A stretch of 12,803 nt of DNA from CAZWKI01 sp964634645 (lineage in GTDB: Bacteria > Patescibacteriota > Patescibacteriia > UBA1558 > S5-K13), in NCBI GenBank assembly GCA_964634645.1, contig CAZWKI010000030.1, positions 1 to 12,803 of the forward strand. The letters run 5' to 3'. The position numbers were made by a program, and so were the translations under genes. The notes below the pieces were generated by a model. The model saw nothing but the letters and a program-made list of their open reading frames with translations, was not told where the DNA came from and searched no databases. Positions 1-5,525 of this stretch are shown here, piece by piece (position 1 is the stretch's first letter; each line of letters starts with the position of its first letter).

Positions 1-272
1 AAAATAGTTTTTAATTTTTTTCCAAATTCGAAATATTCCGCCAAGCTCAAGTCACCGGTGGGGATAGAAATAATTTTAACATTTTTTAGGGCAGCGGCCA
101 GTAAATATATCGGAATGCCACTACCATAATCAAGATTGGTTTCGCTGATAAGATGAATGTTAACTTCATTTTTCAAAACATCTTTTATTTCTTGAGCCAA
201 AGTCGGATCGCCGGCGATTGTTGTCTTGGCGCTAAAATCGCCAAAAATTTCAAAATTAATATTAAACGCATC
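1..272 (-). CDS. Partial LigB/MEMO-superfamily protein (class III extradiol dioxygenase-like), broken at both ends
   Basis: The minus strand is open from an in-frame stop near 294 to the window edge, so the C-terminus lies outside. The readable part contains DAFNINFEIFGDF, then AGDPTLAQEIKDVL, then NLDYGSGIPIYLLAAAL. This order (DAF-x-IN, a small-residue/GD segment, then D-[HY]-G-x-x-[VI]-P-x-Y-L-L) resembles the C-terminal half of LigB-type ring-cleavage dioxygenases and the related MEMO (AmmeMemoRadiSam protein B) proteins. The usual LDHG is LDYG here, so a metal-site or active-site change is possible. No start is visible: recognisable sequence ends at about 272, exactly where plus-strand LepA sequence begins, so the gene appears cut by a join. 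Family assignment rests on remembered motifs and is moderate; the substrate cannot be inferred. Confidence 0.55.
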
Positions 273-284
273 AGTAGTAATTTT

Positions 285-1406
285 AGATTGAAATTAGAAA
301 AAACAGATGAAATAAAAAGCGGTGATATTGGATATATCATTACGGGTCAACGTGATTTAAGGGCGGTAAGAGTTGGAGATACAATTACTTTGCAAGAAAA
401 TCCATCAAATGCTCTTTCTGGATATAAGCTTATAACACCAATGGTTTTTGCCGGAATTTATAGTCAATCAGGAGATAGGTTTGAAGAACTTCGCGAAGCT
501 GTAGAAAAATTGAAATTAAACGATTCATCTGTAGAAATACAAGTCGAAAGTTCCTCTGTTTTTGGATTTGGTTTTAGATGTGGATTTTTAGGACTACTTC
601 ATTTAGAAATATTTTTACAAAGACTCAAAAGAGAATATGATCTTGATTTGGTTGTTACAATTCCTTCAGTTGCATATAATGCATACATAAAAAAAGACAA
701 CATAGATAGTTTTTCAAAAAAATACAAACTAGATGTTTTTGAAGATAAAGATGGTAAATATATTATTCTTACAAAGCCATCAGAAATTGATTTGCAAATT
801 ATAGATTTTATACAAGAGCCAATTGTTAATATGGATATAGTGAGTCCAGTAGATTATATTGGTTCTATTATGAAGCTTGCAACAGAACGTCGCGGAATAT
901 ACGAAACAACAGATTACTTGAATGAAGATCTTGTTGTAATAAGATACAAAATTCCATTGTCTGTAATTCTTGTCGATTTTTACGATAAATTAAAAAGTAT
1001 AACTAGGGGATATGCTTCAATGAATTATGAATTTTCACATTATGATATTGTTGATCTTGTGAAATTGGATATTTACATAGCAGAGGATTTGATAGAACCA
1101 TTATCGAGTTTTGTTTACAGAGATGAAGCATATAGAGTTGGTAAAGCAATTGTTGCAAGACTAAAAACCGTAATACCAAAAGAACTTTTTGAAATTAAGC
1201 TACAGGCAGCAATTGGTGGAAAAATAATTGCATCAGAGCGGATTAGTGCAATGAGAAAAAATGTCACTGCAAAACTTTATGGGGGTGACGTTACTAGAAA
1301 GAGAAAGCTTTTGGAAAAACAGAGAAAAGGAAAAAAGAGAATGATGGCAAGTGGAAGAGTTCAAATTCCACAAGACGCCTATCTTTCTGTATTGAAGAGA
1401 GATTAG
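285..1406 (+). CDS. lepA: Elongation factor 4 (LepA), 5'-truncated
   Basis: LepA/EF4 is a ribosome-associated translational GTPase. The fragment begins at RLKLEKTDEIKSGDIGYI, near residue 240 of a protein of about 600, and runs to the natural stop. It therefore keeps part of domain II, domains III and V and the LepA-specific C-terminal domain. Diagnostic stretches are SSSVFGFGFRCGFLGLLHLE, LKSITRGYASMNYEF, QAAIGGKIIASERISAMRKN and KLYGGDVTRKRKLL with KGKKRMMASG. The whole G domain (P-loop, switch regions, NKxD) is missing. The frame stays open upstream to an ATG at 153, but those 44 codons are antisense to the LigB/MEMO-like fragment and have no LepA character, so 153 is not accepted as a start. 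As it stands this cannot be a functional GTPase; an assembly chimera is the simplest explanation. The stop overlaps by 3 to 4 bases the end of the small minus-strand gene that follows. Confidence 0.93.
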   Translation, partial: RLKLEKTDEIKSGDIGYIITGQRDLRAVRVGDTITLQENPSNALSGYKLITPMVFAGIYSQSGDRFEELREAVEKLKLNDSSVEIQVESSSVFGFGFRCGFLGLLHLEIFLQRLKREYDLDLVVTIPSVAYNAYIKKDNIDSFSKKYKLDVFEDKDGKYIILTKPSEIDLQIIDFIQEPIVNMDIVSPVDYIGSIMKLATERRGIYETTDYLNEDLVVIRYKIPLSVILVDFYDKLKSITRGYASMNYEFSHYDIVDLVKLDIYIAEDLIEPLSSFVYRDEAYRVGKAIVARLKTVIPKELFEIKLQAAIGGKIIASERISAMRKNVTAKLYGGDVTRKRKLLEKQRKGKKRMMASGRVQIPQDAYLSVLKRD

Positions 1407-1501
1407 TAAAATAATAATGGTGAAATAGTAAAAACAAGCATTCCTATAATCATAATGCTAGCTAATATTACCCAAACGACCTTTATGGTTTTTCTTTTCA
1501 T
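1403..1501 (-). CDS. Small single-pass membrane peptide, 32 residues
   Basis: The minus strand encodes a 32-residue peptide that starts MKRKTIKVVW, continues with an uninterrupted hydrophobic stretch (about residues 8-26) and ends TISPLLFY before TAA. The basic N-terminus followed by one transmembrane helix predicts a small N-in membrane protein. Support for a real gene: it fills an otherwise empty 172-bp gap, it abuts the lepA stop tail to tail with a 4-base overlap, and 43 bp upstream of its ATG there is a good minus-strand promoter (TTGATT, 17 bp, TATAAT). I recall short proteins of this style in Parcubacteria-like genomes, but cannot name a family or function. There is no Shine-Dalgarno motif at usual spacing; an AAGGA lies too far upstream. 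It could still be a chance ORF. Confidence 0.6.
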   Translation of the reverse strand: MKRKTIKVVWVILASIMIIGMLVFTISPLLFY

Positions 1502-1522
1502 GGGTTTTGTACATTAAATTCC

Positions 1523-1551
1523 TTGTTGATATTTTATTTTTCTATTATAAT
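1523..1551 (+). promoter_or_regulatory. Candidate promoter for the FtsB-like / foldase pair
   Basis: TTGTTG (1523-1528), 17 bp, then TATAAT (1546-1551). The -10 shares the palindromic core ATTATAAT (1544-1551) with the minus-strand promoter, so the two would fire divergently from one A/T box. The -35 is weak. The start would be near 1558, about 20 nt before the ATG at 1579. Confidence 0.35.
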
Positions 1552-1572
1552 TAAAATATAGAAAATAATCAA
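1544..1572 (-). promoter_or_regulatory. Promoter for the small membrane peptide gene
   Basis: On the minus strand, TTGATT (1572-1567) is followed after 17 bp by a perfect TATAAT (1549-1544). Initiation near 1537 would give a leader of about 36 nt before the ATG at 1501. Confidence 0.5.
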
Positions 1573-1578
1573 TGGTTT

Positions 1579-1977
1579 ATGCCAGTTAGAACTAGAAATG
1601 AAAATGACTCAGTTTTTTTCAAGATCTTGTCTTCAAGATTGTTTTTTATCATTTTTTTTATAATAGCGGTTTATTTATTTATAAACGTTTATCATCAAAT
1701 AGAGAAAAGAATTAAGATAAAAAGAGAAATAAAGAGTCTGGAAGCAGAAATAAATAATTTACAAAGCGAAAATACAAAACTCAGTAGTTTGATAGAATAT
1801 TTTCAAACAGATGAATATGTAGAAGCTTCATCAAGAGAGAAATTAGGATATAAAAAACCAGGAGAAACAGTAGTCGTTTTTACAAAAGAAGAAGCTGATA
1901 GCGCCAATAAAATATCTACTGACGATAAAACCAAATCAAATTTAAGATTGTGGTGGGAACACTTTGTTAATAATTAA
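1579..1977 (+). CDS. Septum formation initiator family protein (FtsB/DivIC-like)
   Basis: A bitopic membrane protein of 132 residues: cytoplasmic N-terminus of about 16 residues, a transmembrane helix at about 17-39 (SRLFFIIFFIIAVYLFINVY), then a charged coiled coil at about 40-75 (KREIKSLEAEINNLQSENTKL). A conserved-looking EYVEASSREKLGYKKPGETVVVF segment follows; the E-x-x-A-R-x-x-L-G-[YM]-x-x-[PK]-G-E pattern is characteristic of FtsB/DivIC proteins, which form the divisome trimer with FtsL and FtsQ/DivIB. The tail (about 105-132) is polar and not recognised. ATG 1579 is the only sensible start; the ATG at 1572 is out of frame and stops at once. The foldase gene starts 5 nt after the stop, so the two are probably co-transcribed. 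Architecture is clear; choosing between FtsB and DivIC names is not justified. Confidence 0.8.
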   Translation: MPVRTRNENDSVFFKILSSRLFFIIFFIIAVYLFINVYHQIEKRIKIKREIKSLEAEINNLQSENTKLSSLIEYFQTDEYVEASSREKLGYKKPGETVVVFTKEEADSANKISTDDKTKSNLRLWWEHFVNN

Positions 1978-1982
1978 TTTTT

Positions 1983-2813
1983 ATGAAAAAAATTATTAAA
2001 ATTTTTATTATTATTCTCATTATAATATTGCTTATATCATTAATAGATGTTTATTTTGTTGGACAGAAAATATTTTTTGGCAAAACTTTGAGTAAAATAA
2101 TTCCTTACCCAGCCGTGTTTATGGGAAGAGACTTGATCAGTGTAAATGAATACAACAAGATTTCTGATACATATAAGAAATATATTTTCAAAAATGAAAA
2201 TGTTAGGTCTGAATTTATAAATGATTTTTTTATTAGATATGAAGTTATTAAACAAGCTTCAAAAAAATTTGATGTTACCATTGAAAAAAAAGAATATTCT
2301 GAATTTGTTAATAATTTTTATCCAGTAAATGAAACTAATTTGGTTAATGTGTATGATAAAAATTTTCAAGAATATATTATTAAAGCAGACTTTTTGGAGA
2401 GAAAAATTTCTCAAAGATTACAAGGCGATGATTTTAATAAAGATAATAAGAAGAAATTAGAAAGCATTTATGCTGATTTATTGGAAAATCCAAATTTATT
2501 TGACGATTACGCAAATTTTTATAAAGACGAAAATATAGCATTTGACAATGGAATTTTGGGATGGCTACCCATACAAGATTTGCCGGACAATATTCAAGAA
2601 AAAGTAGATAATATGAAAATAGATGATTTTACTCCAGTTATGAAAAGTATATCAGGATTTCATATATATAAATTAGTGGGGTTTGTTGAAAATGAACAAG
2701 GTATAAAATATTATCAAATAAGTCAAATATTTTTACCAAAAATGAGTTTTAATAATTATTATAAAGATTTTATAAATACAAATAAGATTCGTTTTCTTTT
2801 AAAAATAAATTAA
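1983..2813 (+). CDS. Membrane-anchored parvulin-type peptidyl-prolyl isomerase (SurA/PrsA-like foldase)
   Basis: A protein of 276 residues. An N-terminal uncleaved anchor (about residues 4-28, almost all I and L after MKKIIK) places the rest outside the membrane. Residues about 50-150 are a charged helical SurA-N-like chaperone region. Residues about 155-235 show a parvulin (PpiC) domain: FDDYANFYKDE, then DNGILGWLPIQDLPDNIQEKV, then FTPVMKSISGFHIYKLVGF, matching the usual F-x-x-x-A-x-x-x-S-x-D, G-G-x-L-G-W and GFHI-x-[KL]-V order. Note DNGILGW where the family usually has GGDLGW. The C-terminal 40 residues (YYQISQIFLPK) resemble the start of a second parvulin unit that is not completed. Expected role: folding of exported or wall proteins. 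It lies 5 nt after the FtsB-like gene with no Shine-Dalgarno motif, suggesting translational coupling. Confidence 0.82.
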   Translation: MKKIIKIFIIILIIILLISLIDVYFVGQKIFFGKTLSKIIPYPAVFMGRDLISVNEYNKISDTYKKYIFKNENVRSEFINDFFIRYEVIKQASKKFDVTIEKKEYSEFVNNFYPVNETNLVNVYDKNFQEYIIKADFLERKISQRLQGDDFNKDNKKKLESIYADLLENPNLFDDYANFYKDENIAFDNGILGWLPIQDLPDNIQEKVDNMKIDDFTPVMKSISGFHIYKLVGFVENEQGIKYYQISQIFLPKMSFNNYYKDFINTNKIRFLLKIN

Positions 2814-2832
2814 TTTTTTTGCCATCTTAGCT

Positions 2833-2858
2833 TTCCTCGGCAAGCTCGGGACAGGCAG
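2833..2858. repeat. GC-rich repeat fragment
   Basis: TCCTCGGCAAGCTCGGGACA followed by GGCAG. It is strongly GC-rich against flanks that are almost pure A/T, and untranslated. It resembles half of the palindromic intergenic repeats seen in Parcubacteria-like genomes (from memory). There is no second copy in this window, so repeat status is inferred from composition and its neighbour at 2893-2912. Confidence 0.35.
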
Positions 2859-2871
2859 TTGTTAAAAATAT

Positions 2872-2916
2872 GCCGGAGTAGCTCAGTTGGTACCTGCCTG
2901 CCGGCAGGCAGGGAGC
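2872..2916 (+). pseudogene. Truncated tRNA-Thr copy with a palindrome in its D-loop
   Basis: 2872-2892 is identical to the first 21 nt of the intact tRNA-Thr downstream (acceptor 5' strand, D-stem GCTC, loop AGTTGGTA). The tRNA should continue GAGC; instead a 20-bp palindrome (2893-2912) intervenes and GAGC follows at 2913-2916, completing the D-stem. After that all similarity stops (GAAAGCATATT), so anticodon arm, T arm and acceptor 3' strand are missing. The identity extends 3 nt upstream of the tRNA start (2869-2892 equals 2956-2979, 24 nt). It cannot yield a working tRNA. Confidence 0.85.
2893..2912. repeat. Perfect 20-bp GC-rich palindrome
   Basis: CCTGCCTGCC followed directly by its reverse complement GGCAGGCAGG. 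It lies exactly between the TA of the D-loop and the GAGC of the D-stem of the truncated tRNA-Thr copy. A perfect 10-bp half-site with 16 of 20 bases G or C is very unlikely by chance here. It looks like a small inserted palindromic element of the REP/RPE kind; no target duplication is visible. Confidence 0.85.
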
Positions 2917-2958
2917 GAAAGCATATTAAAATAAAGAGTTTTTAGTTAGATATTTTAT

Positions 2959-3034
2959 GCCGGAGTAGCTCAGTTGGTAGAGCAGTGGTATCGTAAACCA
3001 AAGATCGCAGGTTCGACCCCTGTCTCCGGCTCCA
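2959..3034 (+). tRNA. tRNA-Thr (anticodon CGU)
   Basis: A complete 76-nt cloverleaf. The acceptor stem GCCGGAG pairs with CTCCGGC, discriminator base T, and CCA is encoded (3032-3034). D arm: GCTC-AGTTGGTA-GAGC. Anticodon stem GTGGT/ACCAA, with loop ATCGTAA giving anticodon CGT at 2992-2994 after U33; the lowest pair is a G-A mismatch. Variable loop AGATC. T arm: GCAGG-TTCGACC-CCTGT with one G-U pair. It decodes ACG. It lies alone among repeats and hairpins rather than in a tRNA cluster, and its 5' end is duplicated 87 bp upstream. Confidence 0.95.
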
Positions 3035-3048
3035 ATAAGCTATCACGC

Positions 3049-3075
3049 ATCCGCTGAAATACGGTATAAGCGGAT
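3049..3075. repeat. Hairpin downstream of tRNA-Thr
   Basis: ATCCGCT (3049-3055) and AGCGGAT (3069-3075) form a perfect 7-bp stem with a 13-nt loop. No T-run follows, so it is not a classical terminator; it may be a processing or spacer structure or part of the repeat cluster. Confidence 0.5.
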
Positions 3076-3087
3076 AGATCATAGGTC

Positions 3088-3104
3088 GTCCCGCTAAGCG
3101 GGAC
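3088..3104. repeat. Second GC-rich hairpin downstream of tRNA-Thr
   Basis: GTCCCGC (3088-3094), loop TAA, GCGGGAC (3098-3104): a perfect 7-bp GC-rich stem with a 3-nt loop. It is followed by AGATGG, not a T-run. Just after it, GGCTCCATTAA (3109-3119) nearly repeats GGCTCCAATAA at the tRNA 3' end (3028-3038, one mismatch), bracketing the two hairpins with short direct repeats. The rest of 3120-3236 is A/T-rich spacer with the ftsE promoter and hairpin. Confidence 0.55.
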
Positions 3105-3165
3105 AGATGGCTCCATTAATATATTTTTAGCTAAAAGTGCAAAAATATAGTAAAATGTATATGAG

Positions 3166-3193
3166 TTGAAAGTTAAAAGTTATAAAGTATAAA
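3166..3193 (+). promoter_or_regulatory. Candidate ftsE promoter
   Basis: TTGAAA (3166-3171), 16 bp, TATAAA (3188-3193), which would start transcription near 3200 and give a leader of about 37 nt. The -10 overlaps the left arm of the hairpin at 3179-3222. The A/T-rich setting makes chance matches common. Confidence 0.35.
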
Positions 3194-3222
3194 TTTTGCT
3201 TTGTAGCTTAGTACTTTATAAC
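3179..3222. repeat. 11-bp inverted repeat in the ftsE leader
   Basis: GTTATAAAGTA (3179-3189) is perfectly complemented by TACTTTATAAC (3212-3222), with a 22-nt loop that itself contains GCT/AGC. The right arm ends 14 nt before the ftsE ATG, so it could affect ftsE initiation or serve as an operator. It is A/T-rich, so moderately stable at best. Confidence 0.55.
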
Positions 3223-3236
3223 ATTATAACCAATCC

Positions 3237-3917
3237 ATGATTAAACTAACAGGAGTTTCAAAATTTTATCCCCCAAACGTGTGGGCATTAAGCAAGGTTT
3301 CTCTTCAGGTAAAATCAGGAGAGTTTGTTTCTATTGTAGGACAATCTGGAACTGGCAAAACAACTCTTGCAAAAATTCTGTTTGCAGAAGAAAAACCAAC
3401 TGAAGGAGAAGTTATTGTTGGTGGTTGGGATATTACACACATCAAAGAATATGAAGTTCCATATCTAAGACGTCAGATGGGATTTGTTTTTCAGGATTTC
3501 AAATTATTGCAAAAGAAAAATGTTTATGAAAATGTTTGTTTTGCAATGCAAACATGCGGGATGGACAATTATAAAATTGGGTTAATAGTACCTCAAATTC
3601 TTAAAATCGTAGGGCTTTCAAATAAAGTAAATTTATATCCAAATCAATTATCTGGAGGAGAACAACAAAGAGTTGCTATCGCAAGAGCATTAGTTCATCA
3701 ACCAAAGTTGCTTATTGCAGATGAACCAACTGGAAACCTGGACTCAATAAACACAAGAGAGATTATTGATTTGCTTTTAAAAATAAATAAATTAAATACA
3801 ACGGTTTTGCTTGTTACACACAATAGAGACGTTGTAAATAATTTAAATAAAAGAGTTATTACATTTGAGGCGGGTAGAATTATTAGTGATCAACAAAACG
3901 GAAGATACATATTATAA
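3237..3917 (+). CDS. ftsE: Cell division ATP-binding protein FtsE
   Basis: The ABC-type ATPase partner of FtsX; together they couple divisome ATP hydrolysis to activation of peptidoglycan hydrolases. Its 226 residues match the family length. Visible motifs: Walker A GQSGTGKTT (35-43, K41), Q-loop FVFQDFKLL, ABC signature LSGGEQQRVAIARAL (from 138), Walker B LLIADEPTGNLD (D162, E163) and H-loop VTHN. The N-terminus MIKLTGVSKFYPPNVWALSKVSL is the typical FtsE opening (I-x-F-x-x-V-x-K-x-Y). ATG 3237 is preceded by AACCAATCC with no Shine-Dalgarno motif. ftsX follows after a 62-nt spacer, the standard gene order. LolD- or MacB-type ABC ATPases look similar, but the FtsX neighbour settles the name. 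Confidence 0.94.
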   Translation: MIKLTGVSKFYPPNVWALSKVSLQVKSGEFVSIVGQSGTGKTTLAKILFAEEKPTEGEVIVGGWDITHIKEYEVPYLRRQMGFVFQDFKLLQKKNVYENVCFAMQTCGMDNYKIGLIVPQILKIVGLSNKVNLYPNQLSGGEQQRVAIARALVHQPKLLIADEPTGNLDSINTREIIDLLLKINKLNTTVLLVTHNRDVVNNLNKRVITFEAGRIISDQQNGRYIL

Positions 3918-3979
3918 TTTTCAATTAACATTGTGCAATTTTCAATTTCGTAGAAAGTTTTAAAATAAAAAATAAAGTT

Positions 3980-4925
3980 ATGTTTGTTTATTTATCAAGG
4001 GTATTAAAATTCGCAGGACAAGGATTTGTAAGAAATTTTTGGCTTTCTATTGCAAATATTACAATTCTTACCCTTACATTGATCATGATTAATTTTTTAA
4101 TTATTTTTAATTTGCTTACAATAAATGCAGTTAATTTAGTAAAAGATAAAGTGGATATAAGTCTTTATTTTAAAGAAAACATCACAAATGAAGATATAGA
4201 AAACGTAAGACACAAAATCGCTTCTTCTGAATTTATAAAAAGCGTTGATTATGTTTCTTCGGAACAGGCTCTTAATAACTTTCAAAACAGACACGCTGGA
4301 GACGAGAAAATATTAAAAGCTATTGATGAGCTTAAAAAAGACGACAGCACAATATTTGCTTCAAGTCTCAAAATAAAAGCAAAAGACGTTGTAATGTATG
4401 AGCAGATTCTAAAAGAATTAAACGACAGTCAATACAGAGATTTGTTTGAAATAGATGAGGNNNNNNNNNNATGAGGCTCAATTTAAAGATTATACAGTAA
4501 TTACAGAAAGGTTGAATTTAATATCAAATAGAGTAAAAATGGTAGGATATATTATTTCTATTATATTTATTCTTATAACATTGATGATGGTTTATAATAC
4601 AATGAAAATTTCTCTATCAACACACAAAGATGAAATAGTTATCATGAAACTTGTTGGAGCAACACCAAATTTCATAAAAACGCCATTTTTTATAGAAGTT
4701 TTGATGTATAACTTATTCGCTCTATGTTTGGTTGTGATTTTGTTTTATGTATCTTCTTCTATTTTTCAACCTTTTATAGATAGACTATTTGAAGGATATG
4801 CTTTTAATTTAATACAATATTTTAATAAAAATTTTATTTTGATTTTCTTTGGGCAATTTGTAATCAGCCTACTATTTTCATTGTCTTTTAGTTTTATTGC
4901 AATGAAAAAATATTTAAAATATTAA
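3980..4925 (+). CDS. ftsX: Cell division protein FtsX (split by a scaffold gap, restorable)
   Basis: The membrane partner of FtsE. The N-terminal part shows a cytoplasmic stretch, a first helix at about residues 20-48 (LSIANITILTLTLIMINFLI), then an extracytoplasmic domain with the FtsX pattern DISLYFKENITNEDIENV ... VSSEQALNNFQ. The part after the gap has three more helices and HKDEIVIMKLVGATPNFIKTPFFIEV, the conserved FtsX/permease loop. Ten Ns at 4461-4470 interrupt the gene, but ATGAGG ends the left side (4455-4460) and begins the right (4471-4476). Merging that overlap removes 16 positions and leaves 930 nt, exactly 310 codons in one frame, reading EIDEAQFKDYTV across the join. The true protein is therefore about 309 residues, normal for FtsX, and not a pseudogene. 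It ends 10 nt before a strong terminator. Confidence 0.92.
4461..4470. other. Scaffold gap of ten N inside ftsX
   Basis: An artificial fixed-length gap. The flanks share a 6-bp overlap (ATGAGG) and one reading frame after merging, so the true gap is probably negative and no sequence is missing. Confidence 0.85.
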
Positions 4926-4934
4926 ATAAAAATT

Positions 4935-4966
4935 AAAAAACGTCGAGTTCGACTCGACGTTTTTTT
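4935..4966. terminator. Bidirectional intrinsic terminator between ftsX and rpmA
   Basis: CGTCGAGT (4941-4948), loop TCG, ACTCGACG (4952-4959): a perfect 8-bp GC-rich stem with six A on the left and seven T on the right. It works as an intrinsic terminator in either direction, fitting the convergent genes: ftsX ends at 4925 (+) and rpmA ends at 4978 (-). It is the clearest intrinsic terminator in the window. Confidence 0.92.
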
Positions 4967-4977
4967 GATGATTATGT

Positions 4978-5289
4978 TTATTTGCTTTTTTTTCCTTTTT
5001 TCTTTTCTACTTTTTTTTCTTCAACAATAACAAATGTTTTGAGCTTCAAGTTTCCATCAAATCTTAAAATCTTTTTCTTCATAAATTTTATGATGCCGGT
5101 TTTTTTTGCATAAAGAGTATCGTCAGAACCTTTTTTAACATTATTACCAGCATGATATTTTGTACCACGTTGTCTTATTATAATTTGGCCAGATTTAACA
5201 AGTTGACCGTTTTGAAGTTTTACTCCAAGCATTTTAGCTTTTGAGTCTCGTCCCAGCGATGTGGATCCACCAGCCTTTTTATGTGCCAT
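4978..5289 (-). CDS. rpmA: 50S ribosomal protein L27
   Basis: L27 reaches into the peptidyl-transferase centre with its N-terminus. The opening MAHKKAGGSTSLGRDSKAKMLGVK and IIIRQRGTKYHAGNNVKKGSDDTLYA are the family signature. Its 103 residues exceed a typical 85-95 because of a lysine-rich tail (VEKKKGKKSK). The N-terminus starts directly at MAHKKAGGS without the short pre-sequence found in Firmicutes, so no Prp-type protease cleavage is needed. rplU (L21), which usually sits just upstream, is absent: 236 bp of promoter region follow instead. It converges on ftsX at the shared terminator. Confidence 0.96.
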   Translation of the reverse strand: MAHKKAGGSTSLGRDSKAKMLGVKLQNGQLVKSGQIIIRQRGTKYHAGNNVKKGSDDTLYAKKTGIIKFMKKKILRFDGNLKLKTFVIVEEKKVEKKKGKKSK

Positions 5290-5293
5290 ATGT

Positions 5294-5325
5294 TTAGTTT
5301 TTAATTTCTAGGTCTTAGTTTTTAA
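5294..5325. repeat. 11-bp direct repeat in the rpmA leader
   Basis: TTAGTTTTTAA occurs at 5294-5304 and 5315-5325, 21 bp apart, between the rpmA start and its promoter. It may be low-complexity drift; no clear role. Confidence 0.35.
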
Positions 5326-5362
5326 CTTAATATCTAGATCCTTATTTTATTAATACCTAAAA

Positions 5363-5390
5363 AGTATATCAAAAATTAGTTAATTGTCAA
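5363..5390 (-). promoter_or_regulatory. rpmA promoter
   Basis: On the minus strand a perfect TTGACA (5390-5385), 16 bp, then TATACT (5368-5363). It is the best -35 in the window. Initiation near 5356 would give a leader of about 66 nt. Confidence 0.65.
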
Positions 5391-5439
5391 TATGTTAATG
5401 ATATTAATTTTGTAAAAACCTTATTTTTACTAATCTTTT

Positions 5440-5468
5440 TTGACTTTTGTGTCTTTTAATGATATTAT
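5440..5468 (+). promoter_or_regulatory. Promoter of the iron-sulfur cassette
   Basis: TTGACT (5440-5445), 17 bp, TATTAT (5463-5468), divergent from the rpmA promoter, with about 50 bp between the two -35 boxes. Initiation near 5475 gives a leader of about 50 nt containing GCTGAAAGCC and CAGCCGAGAGC, the only GC-rich patch there. The rest of 5290-5525 holds no gene that I can see. Confidence 0.55.
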
Positions 5469-5525
5469 AAAATTAATTAAATTAATAAATATTTTGCTGA
5501 AAGCCAACAGCCGAGAGCTAATTTT

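Noticed and set aside
153..284. ATG at 153 as the lepA start
   Set aside because: The 44 codons before RLKLEK have no LepA similarity and are antisense to a better-supported coding frame; the true start lies outside this contig piece.
2040..2255. Minus-strand ORF opposite the foldase gene
   Set aside because: A shadow of the well-supported plus-strand coding region, with no motif, promoter or context. The same holds for the minus-strand ORFs at 5603-5800, 6469-6732, 7909-8157, 9864-10220 and 11975-12223, and for the plus-strand one at 11385-11591.
2872..2916. A second functional tRNA
   Set aside because: Only the acceptor 5' strand and D arm are present; no anticodon arm, T arm or acceptor 3' strand follows.
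3088..3104. GC-rich hairpin as an intrinsic terminator for tRNA-Thr
   Set aside because: A good stem but no T-run follows; it is listed as a repeat or structure instead.
4455..4925. A second separate gene for the FtsX C-terminal half
   Set aside because: It starts only because of the artificial gap; the 6-bp overlap restores one continuous ftsX frame.
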